Shown in pieces: positions 6,658 to 14,930 of a DNA stretch of 22,894 nt. Under the pieces are notes generated by a model, which saw only the letters and a program-made list of their open reading frames with translations, searched no databases and was not told the origin of the DNA. The position numbers and the translations under genes are program-made. Each line of letters opens with the position of its first letter. The first letter of the stretch is position 1. The stretch lies in NCBI GenBank assembly GCA_902497065.1, contig CABVDH010000026.1, positions 1-22,894 on the forward strand, in the 5' to 3' direction. This stretch comes from an uncultured Collinsella sp. (lineage in GTDB: Bacteria; Actinomycetota; Coriobacteriia; Coriobacteriales; Coriobacteriaceae).

Positions 6658-8013
6658 ATGCTTCTGGTCGCTAACGGTTCCGTCTTTACCCGCAACGCTC
6701 AGGCCCCGTTCATCCCCAACGGTGCGGTCGCCATTGACGGAGATACGATCGTCGAAGTGGGCCCCGAGTGCGAGCTCAAGGCCAAGTACCCGGATGCCGA
6801 GTACGTCGACGCCCGGGGCAACCTCATCATGCCCGGACTCATCAACTGCCACACCCACATCTATTCGGGTCTGGCCCGCGGTCTTGCCATTAAGGGCTGC
6901 AACCCCACCAACTTCCTGGAAAATCTTGAGCAGCAGTGGTGGAAGATTGACGACAACCTGACGCTCGACGGCACCAAGGCAAGCGCCTATGCCACGATTT
7001 TGGATTCCATCCGCGACGGCGTCACCACGATCTTCGATCACCACGCGAGCTTCTGCGAGATTCCGGGCAGTCTCTTTACCATTAAGGACGCCGCTCAGGA
7101 GCTGGGCATGCGTTCGTGCCTGTGCTACGAGGTTTCCGACCGCCGTGGCCAGGAAAAGTGCGATCAGGCTATTGCCGAGAACGCCGAGTTTGCCCAGTGG
7201 GCCGCCAAGGAGCGTCGCGATAACGACAACCACATGATCGCCGCCATGTTTGGCGGTCACGCCACCTTTACGCTGTCGGACGAGACCATGGATAAGATGG
7301 CCGAGGCCAACAATGGCCTGACCGGCTTCCACATCCACGTGTGCGAGGGCATGAACGATGTGTGGGACTCCCGCCTCAACCGCGGCGGCATCAGCCCCGT
7401 CGAGCGCCTGCTGCAGCACAACCTGCTCGGTCCCGACACCATGCTCGGCCACTGCATCCACGTGACGCCCGCCGAGATGGATATCGTCAAGGAGTCCGGC
7501 ACCTGGCTGGTTAACAACCCCGAATCCAATATGGGCAACGCTGTGGGCTGCGCCCCCGTGCTCGAGTTCTTCCGCCGCGGCATCCCCGTGTGCATGGGCA
7601 CCGACGCCTACACCCACGATATGCTCGAGAGCCTTAAGGTCTTCCTGATCATTCAGCGCCACAACGCCGCTATGCCCAACGTGGGCTGGTGTGAGGCCAT
7701 GACCATGCTGTTCGAGAATAACGCCAAGATGGCCAGCAAGTATTTCGATCGCAAGCTCGGTGTGCTCGAGGCCGGCGCTGCCGCCGACGTCATCGTCATG
7801 GACTACAAGCCCTTTACGCCGCTGAGCGAGGAGAACATCGACGGCCACATGCTCTTTGGCATGATGGGCAAAAACTGCCGCACCACCATCATCAACGGCC
7901 GCGTCCTGTACAAGGATCGCGAGTTTGTCGGTATCGATGAGGACAAGATCAACGCGTGGACCATGGCTGAGTCCAAGAAGCTCTGGAGCACGCTCAACGA
8001 TCGCGCCTACTAA
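6658..8013 (+). CDS. ssnA: SsnA-like metal-dependent aminohydrolase
   Basis: 451 residues, amidohydrolase superfamily (guanine deaminase/cytosine deaminase branch). Seen: the metal motif NCHTHIYSGLARG with H65 and H67, GFHIHVCEG with H227, GHCIHVT with H265/H268, and the metal Asp316 in GTDAYTH; all expected ligands are present. The start is ATG 6658 with GAAGGGAG 6 nt upstream. An in-frame ATG at 6640 lies inside the preceding hairpin and is less likely. Known: ssnA occurs with ygfK and xdhD in E. coli and in anaerobes linked to selenium-dependent molybdenum hydroxylases and purine breakdown. Its exact substrate is unsettled; ring opening or deamination of a purine product is likely. It is followed by ygfK in the same direction. 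Confidence 0.92.
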   Translation: MLLVANGSVFTRNAQAPFIPNGAVAIDGDTIVEVGPECELKAKYPDAEYVDARGNLIMPGLINCHTHIYSGLARGLAIKGCNPTNFLENLEQQWWKIDDNLTLDGTKASAYATILDSIRDGVTTIFDHHASFCEIPGSLFTIKDAAQELGMRSCLCYEVSDRRGQEKCDQAIAENAEFAQWAAKERRDNDNHMIAAMFGGHATFTLSDETMDKMAEANNGLTGFHIHVCEGMNDVWDSRLNRGGISPVERLLQHNLLGPDTMLGHCIHVTPAEMDIVKESGTWLVNNPESNMGNAVGCAPVLEFFRRGIPVCMGTDAYTHDMLESLKVFLIIQRHNAAMPNVGWCEAMTMLFENNAKMASKYFDRKLGVLEAGAAADVIVMDYKPFTPLSEENIDGHMLFGMMGKNCRTTIINGRVLYKDREFVGIDEDKINAWTMAESKKLWSTLNDRAY

Positions 8014-8027
8014 TTACAAGTAGATTC

Positions 8028-8142
8028 ACGCGCGCCGGATGTTTCGCCGCATCCGACGCGCGTATAGGCGACCTCCGCGGGGTCGCCGGCGCTGTGCTAG
8101 CGCTACACCGTATTTGCGCCCGCCGCGCGGTCTCGCCGGGCG
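8028..8142 (+). promoter_or_regulatory. four consecutive hairpins in the ssnA-ygfK gap
   Basis: The stems are 8028-8041/8050-8063 (13 bp with one mismatch), 8067-8073/8081-8087 (GGCGACC/GGTCGCC), 8089-8093/8099-8103 and 8117-8122/8137-8142 (CGCCCG/CGGGCG). No T-run follows any of them. The last stem ends 7 nt before the ygfK ribosome site (AGAGGAG, 8149-8155). This resembles the structured gap before ssnA. The role may be mRNA processing or stability, or control of translation. Confidence 0.5.
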
Positions 8143-8161
8143 TTACAGAGAGGAGCTCATT

Positions 8162-11161
8162 ATGAGCGACATCATGAGGCCGATCCCGTTTTCGCAGCTG
8201 ATGAACTGGATCATCGAGGAGCACAAGACTCAGGGCGCCGTCTTTGGCGTGCGCAAGATGGTCACGACCAACCAGGAGGGCGCGCTTCCCATTTTTGACG
8301 AGCGCATCGAGACTCCGTTTGGCCCGGCCGCCGGCCCCAACACGCAGCTTGCCCAGAACATCGTGGCATCCTACGTGGCCGGTTCCCGCTTCTTTGAGCT
8401 TAAGACCGTTCAGGTTATGGACGGCGAGGAGCTCTCCAAGTGTGTGAACAAGCCCTGCATTGTGGCGCAGGACGAGTGCTACAACTGCGAGTGGTCGACC
8501 GAGCTCGAGGTTCCGCAGGCTTTTGCCGAGTACGTGAAGGCATGGTTCGCCTGCCACCTCATCGCTCGCGAGTACGGCCTGGGCAGCCCGGACGGCTTTG
8601 TCTTTAACATGTCCGTGGGCTATGACCTGGAGGGCATCAAGAGCCCCAAGGTCGACGCCTACATCGAGGGCATGAAGGACGCCAGCGGCTCTGACGTCTG
8701 GAACGAGTGCCGCGCATGGGCGCTCGCCAACCTGGACAAGTTTGAGCATGTCGACGCCGCGTTTGTCGAGTCCATCCCGGCACGCGTTTCCAACTCCATC
8801 ACCGAGTCCACCCTGCACGGCTGCCCGCCGGCGGAGATCGAGCGCATCGCGACCTATCTGATCACCGAGAAGGGCCTCAACACCTACATCAAGTGCAACC
8901 CCACGCTGCTGGGCTATGAGTTTGCCCGCCAGCGTCTGAACGAGCTGGGCTTTGACTACATCGTCTTCGACGATACGCACTTCCGCGAGGACCTGCAGTG
9001 GGCCGATGCCGTGCCTATGTTCGAGCGCCTGATTGCCCTGTGCGCCGAGCGCGGTCTAGAGTTTGGCGTCAAGCTCACCAACACCTTCCCCGTCGACGTG
9101 ACGAGAAACGAGCTGCCTTCCACCGAGATGTACATGTCTGGCCGTTCGCTGTTCTCGCTGACCATCGAGGCTGCCCGCCGCATTACCGAGCAGTTTGACG
9201 GTAAGCTGCGCATCAGTTACTCCGGTGGCGCCACGGTCTACAACATTCGCGCCCTGTATGATGCCGGCATTTGGCCCGTCACCCTGGCGACCGACGTGCT
9301 CAAGCCCGGTGGCTACGAGCGCTTTAGCCAGATGGCCGGCGAGTTTGCCGATCTGGCCGGCAAGCCGTTCGCGGGCGTCTCTCTCGACGCCGTGACCGCG
9401 ATCCAGACCGACTCGCTCACCAACCCGCTCTACAAGAAGCCGCTGCGCCCGCTGCCCGACCGCAAAGTCGCCGGCAAGAGCCCGCTTTCCGACTGCTTTA
9501 CCACGCCGTGCCGCACGAGCTGCCCCATCCAGCAGGATATTCCCGCCTATCTGGCGGCTGTTGACGAGGGCCGCTACGAGGACGCACTCAACATCATCAT
9601 CGAGCGCAACGCCCTGCCGTTCATTACCGGCACCATCTGCCCGCATCCCTGCGGCCGTGCCTGCGAGCGTGCGTTCTACGAGCCCGAGGGCGCCCAGATT
9701 CGCGCCAGCAAGCTCAAGGCTGCCCGCGAGGCCATGACCGCCGTGCTGCCCAAGCTGCGCGCCCAGGCCATCGCCAACGACGGCGAGCACAACGTTGCCG
9801 TTATCGGCGGCGGTCCGGCCGGACTGGCGACGGCGTTCTTCCTGACGCGCGCCGGCGTGCCCGTCACCATCTTTGAGGCCCGCGACTCGCTCGGCGGCGT
9901 GGTCCGTCACGTGATCCCCGAGTTCCGTATCGCCAGCGACGATATCTCCCACGACGCCGAGCTCTGCCTGGCCTTTGGCGCCAAGGTGCAGCTCAATGCT
10001 CGCGTGGAGTCCATCGACGAGCTCAAGGCCCAGGGCTTTACCGACGTGGTCGTGGCCACCGGTGCCTGGATGCCCGGCTCTGCGGGCCTGGGAGAGGGTG
10101 CCGAGCTCGATGTGCTGGAGTTCCTCGAGGCCGCCAAGAAGGGCGAGAAGCTCGAGCTGGGCGAGGACGTCGTAGTCATTGGCGCCGGCAACACCGCCAT
10201 GGATGCGGCCCGCGTGGCCAAGCGCCTGGCTGGTGTGAAGAACGTGCGCCTGGTGTATCGCCGCACCAAGAAGCAGATGCCCGCCGACGAGGAAGAGCTC
10301 GATCTTGCTCTTGCCGATGGCGTTGAGTTCTGCGAGCTGCTGGCGCCCAAGGCACTTAACGGCGCCGTGCTGACCTGCGATGTTATGGAGCTTGGCGAGC
10401 CGGATGCAAGCGGCCGTCGCAGCCCTGTCGCCACGGGCGAGACCGTTGAGCTTCCCGCCACCACGGTGATCTGCGCCGTGGGCGAGGGCATCGATGCCAG
10501 CCTGTACGATGCCGCGGGCGTCGAGCACGACCGTCGCGGCCGCCTTGCCGCCACCTCCACCGGCGTCGAGGGCGTCTGGGCTGCAGGTGACTGCCGTCGC
10601 GGTCCTGCCACCGTGGTCGAGGCTATCGCCGACGCCGCCGAGGTCGCCCGTGCCATCGCCGGCGTTGACTTTAACAAGTACGCCGATTGCAACGAGCAGG
10701 CTGGCCGCGAGGACACCTGCTACGAGCGCAAGGGGTCGCTGTGCCGCGACAAGCGCAACTGCACCAAGACCCGCTGCCTGGGCTGCGGCTCGGTGTGCGA
10801 GGTCTGCTGCGACGTGTGCCCCAACCGCGCCAACGTGGCCATTAAGGTGCCGGGCCTGGCCAAGCATCAGGTCGTCCACGTCGACGGTATGTGCAACGAG
10901 TGCGGCAACTGCGCCGTGTTCTGCCCCTACCAGGAGGGCCGTCCCTACAAGGACAAGCTCACCCTGTTCTGGAGCGAGCAGGACATGGAGAACTCCGAGA
11001 ACGAGGGCTTCCTGGCCGTGGACGAGGACCACTTTAAGGTCCGCGTCGCCGGCACGGTCCGCACCGTCTCGGTCGATGCCGTCAACACCGGTCTGCCCGA
11101 GGCCGTCCGCCTGACCATCAGGGCCGTGCGCGACAACTATTCGTACCTTCTTAAGAAATAG
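8162..11161 (+). CDS. ygfK: YgfK, putative selenate reductase / purine-pathway flavin-Fe-S subunit
   Basis: 999 residues from ATG 8162, preceded by AGAGGAG; a longer open frame from 8039 runs through the hairpin leader and is not the start. Domains in order: a dihydroorotate/dihydropyrimidine-dehydrogenase-like barrel (1-425); a GltD-like N-terminal Fe-S module with CRTSCPIQQDIPAY (450-463) and CPHPCGRACE (493-502); an FAD site VIGGGPAGLA (547-556); an NAD(P)-type site VIGAGNTAMD (672-681); FAD-closing GVWAAGDC; and two C-terminal cysteine clusters, CLGCGSVCEVCCDVCP (872-887) and CNECGNCAVFCP (911-922). Known: YgfK is annotated as a putative selenate reductase subunit and belongs to the uric-acid gene set of gut anaerobes. 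Inferred: it passes electrons between pyridine nucleotide, ferredoxin and the XdhD-like hydroxylase. Confidence 0.93.
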   Translation: MSDIMRPIPFSQLMNWIIEEHKTQGAVFGVRKMVTTNQEGALPIFDERIETPFGPAAGPNTQLAQNIVASYVAGSRFFELKTVQVMDGEELSKCVNKPCIVAQDECYNCEWSTELEVPQAFAEYVKAWFACHLIAREYGLGSPDGFVFNMSVGYDLEGIKSPKVDAYIEGMKDASGSDVWNECRAWALANLDKFEHVDAAFVESIPARVSNSITESTLHGCPPAEIERIATYLITEKGLNTYIKCNPTLLGYEFARQRLNELGFDYIVFDDTHFREDLQWADAVPMFERLIALCAERGLEFGVKLTNTFPVDVTRNELPSTEMYMSGRSLFSLTIEAARRITEQFDGKLRISYSGGATVYNIRALYDAGIWPVTLATDVLKPGGYERFSQMAGEFADLAGKPFAGVSLDAVTAIQTDSLTNPLYKKPLRPLPDRKVAGKSPLSDCFTTPCRTSCPIQQDIPAYLAAVDEGRYEDALNIIIERNALPFITGTICPHPCGRACERAFYEPEGAQIRASKLKAAREAMTAVLPKLRAQAIANDGEHNVAVIGGGPAGLATAFFLTRAGVPVTIFEARDSLGGVVRHVIPEFRIASDDISHDAELCLAFGAKVQLNARVESIDELKAQGFTDVVVATGAWMPGSAGLGEGAELDVLEFLEAAKKGEKLELGEDVVVIGAGNTAMDAARVAKRLAGVKNVRLVYRRTKKQMPADEEELDLALADGVEFCELLAPKALNGAVLTCDVMELGEPDASGRRSPVATGETVELPATTVICAVGEGIDASLYDAAGVEHDRRGRLAATSTGVEGVWAAGDCRRGPATVVEAIADAAEVARAIAGVDFNKYADCNEQAGREDTCYERKGSLCRDKRNCTKTRCLGCGSVCEVCCDVCPNRANVAIKVPGLAKHQVVHVDGMCNECGNCAVFCPYQEGRPYKDKLTLFWSEQDMENSENEGFLAVDEDHFKVRVAGTVRTVSVDAVNTGLPEAVRLTIRAVRDNYSYLLKK

Positions 11162-11172
11162 GCGAGTCTCTT

Positions 11173-11652
11173 ATGGCCAAATCCATTCAACATCACGTGG
11201 CCTACGTTGCCTGCGGAAGCGGCTGTGCTTCCGCAGGCGGCGACGCCCGCTGCAGCGAAGGCTGCATTGGCTGTGGCGCCTGCGTTACGGCCTGCCCCCA
11301 CGGTGCCATCGCGCTGGTCGACGGCGTCGCCCGTGTGGACCGCTCCAAGTGCACGGGCTGTGGCCTGTGCGGCATGGCGTGCCCGCAGCGCGTGATTGCC
11401 TTCGTTCCCGGCTACCAGAACATCCTGGTGCGCTGCAACAACACCGATAAGGGCGCCATTGCGCGCAAGATCTGCGACACCAGCTGCATCGGTTGCGGCA
11501 TGTGCGCTAAAAAGTGCCCCGCCGGCGCTATCCGCATCGAGGACAACTGCGCCCATATCGACGGCGCGGACTGCCTGTCGTGCGGCATGTGCGCCGTCGT
11601 CTGCCCGCATGGCGCTATCCACGACCGCACCGGCATCGCCGCCGGCGTGTAG
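11173..11652 (+). CDS. RnfB-like ferredoxin with four [4Fe-4S] motifs
   Basis: A 159-residue soluble protein with no membrane helix. Seen: an N-terminal part resembling the RnfB cysteine region (VAYVACGSGCAS), then four CxxCxxCxxxCP motifs: CIGCGACVTACP, CTGCGLCGMACP, CIGCGMCAKKCP and CLSCGMCAVVCP, enough for four cubane clusters. RnfB itself starts with a membrane anchor, which is missing, so this is a cytosolic relative. It starts 11 nt after ygfK (weak ribosome site) and ends 12 nt before the hydroxylase gene, so the three are one transcription unit. Inferred: electron carrier between the hydroxylase and YgfK. Confidence 0.9.
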   Translation: MAKSIQHHVAYVACGSGCASAGGDARCSEGCIGCGACVTACPHGAIALVDGVARVDRSKCTGCGLCGMACPQRVIAFVPGYQNILVRCNNTDKGAIARKICDTSCIGCGMCAKKCPAGAIRIEDNCAHIDGADCLSCGMCAVVCPHGAIHDRTGIAAGV

Positions 11653-11664
11653 AAGGGAATCACC

Positions 11665-14442
11665 ATGGCACAGGAATTCACTTTTACCGTTAACGGCGTC
11701 GAGCGCACGACGACCCAAAACAAACCGCTGCTGCGCTACCTGCGCGACGACCTGCACATTCACTCCGCCAAGGACGGCTGCTCCGAGGGCGCGTGCGGTA
11801 CCTGCACCATCCACGTGGACGGTGCGGCCGTCAAGGCCTGCGTACTGACCACCGCTCTTGCCGCCGGCCGCAACATCGTGACCGTCGAGGGCCTGCCCGA
11901 GGACGTGCGCGAGGCCTTTGTGTACGCCTTTGGCGCCGTGGGCGCCGTGCAGTGCGGCTTTTGCATCCCTGGTATGGTCATGGCGGGTGCGGCGCTCATC
12001 GCCGAGGACCCCGAGCCCACCGAGGAGCAGATTAAGTACGCCATTCGCGGTAACGTCTGCCGCTGCACCGGCTACAAGAAGATTATTGAGGGCATTTCGC
12101 TGGCAGCCGCGGTGCTCCGCGGCGAAAAACAGATCGACGAGGACTTGGAGCGCGGCGACGACTACGGCGTGGGCAAGCGCGCCTTCCGTATTGACGTGCG
12201 CAAGAAGGTGCTCGGCGAGGGCAAGTATCCCGACGACATCGACGAGCTCGATCAGCCGGGCCTGACCTACGCCAGCGCCGTGCGCTCCAAGTATCCGCGC
12301 GCCCGCGTGCTCTCCATCGATACCTCCAAGGCCGAGGCCCTGCCCGGTGTGGTGGGCATCCTGCGCGCCGAGGACGTGCCGGTCAACCAGGTCGGCCACC
12401 TTATCCAGGACTGGGACGTCATGATCGCTCAGGGCGATATCACCCGCTGCGTGGGCGATGCCATCGTGCTGGTGGTTGCCGAGGACGAGGCGACGCTCGA
12501 GAAGGCCAAGAAGCTCGTAAAGATTGATTACGAGCCGCTGGAGCCCGTGCGTAACATTGTCGAGGCCAAGGCGGCCGACGCCCCGCGCCTGCACGACAGT
12601 TTTTTTGCCTTTGGCAACACGGTGGAGCTCAAGGACAACGTGTGCCAGAGCCGCCATGTGACGCGCGGCGACGCCGCCAAGGCGCTGGCGGAGAGCGCGT
12701 TTACCGTGACACAGCGCTTTACCACACCCTTTACCGAGCATGCCTTCTTGGAGCCCGAGTGCGCCGTCGCCTTCCCGTACAAGAACGGCGTCAAGGTGCA
12801 GTCGACCGACCAGGGCGCCTACGATACGCGCAAAGAGTGCGCCCACATGTTTGGCTGGGATAGAGAACCCGAGCGTGTGGTCGTCGAGACCATGCTCGTG
12901 GGCGGCGGCTTTGGCGGCAAGGAGGACGTGTCCATCCAGCACCTGGCCGCGCTCGCTGCCTATAAGTTCCAGCGTCCTGTGAAGTGCAAGCTCACTCGTG
13001 CCGAGTCGCTTGCATTCCATCCCAAGCGCCACGCCATGGACGGTACCTTTACACTGGGTTGCGACGCCGAGGGCAACTTTACCGGTCTGGATTGCGAGAT
13101 CAATTTTGATACCGGCGCCTACGCGTCGCTGTGCGGCCCGGTGCTCGAGCGCGCCTGTACGCATGCCGTCGGTCCCTACAAGTACCAGAACACCGACATT
13201 CGCGGTTTTGGCTACTACACCAACAACCCGCCCGCCGGTGCGTACCGCGGCTTTGGCGTTTGCCAGTCCGAGTTTGCGCTCGAGAGCCTGATCGACCTGC
13301 TGGCCGAGAAGGTCGGCTTGGATCCGTGGGAGATCCGCTACCGTAACGCCATCGAGCCGGGCGAGGTTTTGCCCAACGGCCAGATTGCCGACTGCTCCAC
13401 GGCGCTGAAGGAGACGCTGCTCGAGGTCAAGGATGCCTACTACGCGCATCCCGGACACGCCGGCATCGCCTGCGCCATGAAGAACGCCGGCGTGGGCGTG
13501 GGCCTGCCCGATGCCGGCCGCTGCAAGATCCGCATCGAGAACGGCGTGGCCGTGGTCTATGCCGCCACGTCCGACATCGGTCAGGGCTGCAACACCGTCT
13601 TTTTGCAGGACGTTGCCGAGGCATGCGGTCTGCCGCTTCGCTGCATCGCCAACGGTGAGTGCTCCACCGAGAACGCTCCCGACTCCGGCACCACGTCTGG
13701 CTCGCGTCAGACGGTCGTGACCGGCGAGGCCGTGCGCGGTGCCGCCTTCCTGCTGCGCGATGCCATGCTTGACATCGAGGCCGGCAAGTCTGCGCCCGCC
13801 GCTCCCGTGAATGCGCATGGCGACGGCGTCAAGATCGAGTACGACGACGGTCGCGCCTATCAGCTGCACACGCAGGAGCTCGTCGCCGGCCAGGGTATGC
13901 ATCCTCAGGATCCCGCGGCCGCCATCAAGGCGCTCGAGGGATGCGAGTTTGGCTACGTGTACCTGGAGCCGACCGACAAGCTGGGTGCGGATGTTCCCAA
14001 CCCCAAGAGTCACATCTGCTACGGTTTTGCCACGCATGTAGTCATTCTGGACGATGACGGTCGCGTGAGCGAGGTCTATGCCGCGCACGATTCCGGCAAG
14101 GTGGTCAACCCTATCTCCATCCAGGGTCAGATCGAAGGCGGCGTGCTCATGGGTATGGGCTATGCGCTTACCGAGGATTGGCCGCTCAAGGACTGCGTGC
14201 CCCAGGCCAGGTACGGTACGCTCGGGTTGTTCCGTGCGCCCGAGATTCCGGATATCCACGCCATTTACGTGGAGAAGAACGAGCTGCTGCCCGTGGCATA
14301 CGGCGGCAAGGGCATCGGCGAGATCGCAACGATCCCCACGGCGCCCGCCGTACAGAACGCCTATCGCGCATTTGACGGCAAGCTGCGTCCCGATCTGCCC
14401 ATGGTGGATACGCCCTACAGCCGCGCCCGTCGCCGCGGGTAG
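11665..14442 (+). CDS. xdhD: XdhD-like molybdenum hydroxylase (xanthine dehydrogenase family, fused Fe-S and Mo subunits)
   Basis: 925 residues in one chain. Residues 1-155 are the two [2Fe-2S] domains: C39, C44, C47, C59, then C97, C100, C132, C134. Residues 165-925 are the molybdopterin part: GGGFGGKE (413-420), AYRGFG (526-531), IGQGCNT (638-644) and the catalytic Glu887 in GKGIGEIATIPTAP. The usual GEPP after the catalytic Glu reads GEIA, as expected for the XdhD branch rather than classical xanthine dehydrogenase. There is no FAD domain, and no ygfM-like FAD gene lies in the window. Known: this branch is linked to selenium-dependent hydroxylation of purines. GAAGGGA precedes the ATG. It is the last gene of the locus, followed by a strong terminator. 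Confidence 0.92.
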   Translation: MAQEFTFTVNGVERTTTQNKPLLRYLRDDLHIHSAKDGCSEGACGTCTIHVDGAAVKACVLTTALAAGRNIVTVEGLPEDVREAFVYAFGAVGAVQCGFCIPGMVMAGAALIAEDPEPTEEQIKYAIRGNVCRCTGYKKIIEGISLAAAVLRGEKQIDEDLERGDDYGVGKRAFRIDVRKKVLGEGKYPDDIDELDQPGLTYASAVRSKYPRARVLSIDTSKAEALPGVVGILRAEDVPVNQVGHLIQDWDVMIAQGDITRCVGDAIVLVVAEDEATLEKAKKLVKIDYEPLEPVRNIVEAKAADAPRLHDSFFAFGNTVELKDNVCQSRHVTRGDAAKALAESAFTVTQRFTTPFTEHAFLEPECAVAFPYKNGVKVQSTDQGAYDTRKECAHMFGWDREPERVVVETMLVGGGFGGKEDVSIQHLAALAAYKFQRPVKCKLTRAESLAFHPKRHAMDGTFTLGCDAEGNFTGLDCEINFDTGAYASLCGPVLERACTHAVGPYKYQNTDIRGFGYYTNNPPAGAYRGFGVCQSEFALESLIDLLAEKVGLDPWEIRYRNAIEPGEVLPNGQIADCSTALKETLLEVKDAYYAHPGHAGIACAMKNAGVGVGLPDAGRCKIRIENGVAVVYAATSDIGQGCNTVFLQDVAEACGLPLRCIANGECSTENAPDSGTTSGSRQTVVTGEAVRGAAFLLRDAMLDIEAGKSAPAAPVNAHGDGVKIEYDDGRAYQLHTQELVAGQGMHPQDPAAAIKALEGCEFGYVYLEPTDKLGADVPNPKSHICYGFATHVVILDDDGRVSEVYAAHDSGKVVNPISIQGQIEGGVLMGMGYALTEDWPLKDCVPQARYGTLGLFRAPEIPDIHAIYVEKNELLPVAYGGKGIGEIATIPTAPAVQNAYRAFDGKLRPDLPMVDTPYSRARRRG

Positions 14443-14511
14443 GGTAGAGCGTGGACGGCCATTGTTGACGAGCCGTTCGCGCTCAACATCAACTGCATAT
14501 GCTGCGCCTTT

Positions 14512-14543
14512 GGCCCCGGCTCCATCACGAGCCGGGGCCTTTT
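14512..14543 (+). terminator. strong intrinsic terminator of the purine locus
   Basis: GGCCCCGGCTC (14512-14522), a 6-nt loop and GAGCCGGGGCC (14529-14539) form an 11-bp perfect GC-rich stem followed directly by TTTTGTTT. It lies 70 nt after the hydroxylase stop. Confidence 0.95.
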
Positions 14544-14562
14544 GTTTGGAGCGCCTCCGCAT

Positions 14563-14910
14563 GCGGAAGCTGCGTCCCGGAATCCAGCCTCGGAACGGGA
14601 TGAACTTTCCCAACGGGGCCGCATGCGGAAACTGCGTCCCGGAATCGTGCCTCAGAATGGGATGTGTTTTCCGCTGGCCGGCCGTTTGGAAACCGCATCC
14701 CAGTTTGAGCGTTTATTCCGGGATGCGGTTTCCGCTGAAGGACTCAACCGGAAAGCCTGTCCCGTTCCGAGACTGGATTCCGGGACACGCTTTCCGCTAG
14801 GCCCGCCATACGGAAAGTGCATCCCGTTTTGAGTGTCCGAACTGGGACGCGCTTTCCGCCAGCGTGGCCGTTGGGAAAACGCGGCCCAGATAGGGGGGAT
14901 GCGATTCGGC
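14563..14910. repeat. 62-bp-period palindromic repeat array A (six units)
   Basis: Six units start at 14563, 14625, 14687, 14749, 14811 and about 14872, a 62-bp step. Each unit is about 50 nt: a left arm like CGGAAACTGCGTCCC, a short loop, and a right arm like GGGATGCGCTTTCCG, followed by a 12-nt linker. Unit 3 has a perfect 14-bp stem (14688-14701/14720-14733). Unit 4 differs in sequence but still pairs (CGGAAAGCCTGTCCC with GGGACACGCTTTCCG, one mismatch). Unit 6 is degraded in its right arm. It fills most of the 488-bp gap between the hydroxylase and the nuclease-like gene. Open frames through it change frame every unit because 62 is not a multiple of three, so it is not coding. Confidence 0.9.
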
Positions 14911-14930
14911 GATGCGTGGCCTAGCAGCTC

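Noticed and set aside
6511..7848. Minus-strand open frame of 445 residues opposite ssnA
   Set aside because: Shadow of ssnA, which has full metal-ligand motifs on the plus strand.
8039..8161. N-terminal extension of YgfK from 8039
   Set aside because: It is formed by the hairpin-rich leader, while ATG 8162 has an AGAGGAG site and matches the family N-terminus.
9056..11032. Minus-strand open frame of 658 residues opposite ygfK
   Set aside because: Same kind of shadow: no recognisable domain, composition set by the complementary codons of ygfK.
11137..14613. Minus-strand open frame of 1158 residues opposite the hydroxylase
   Set aside because: It is the antisense shadow of a GC-rich gene with clear domains on the plus strand. 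The protein is low-complexity Ala/Gly/His/Val-rich without motifs or a ribosome site.
14078..14832. Plus-strand open frames running through repeat array A, with repeated GNCVPE- and GMRFP-like peptides
   Set aside because: The 62-bp period changes frame at every unit, arms are palindromic and no ribosome site is present, so these are translated repeats, not proteins.
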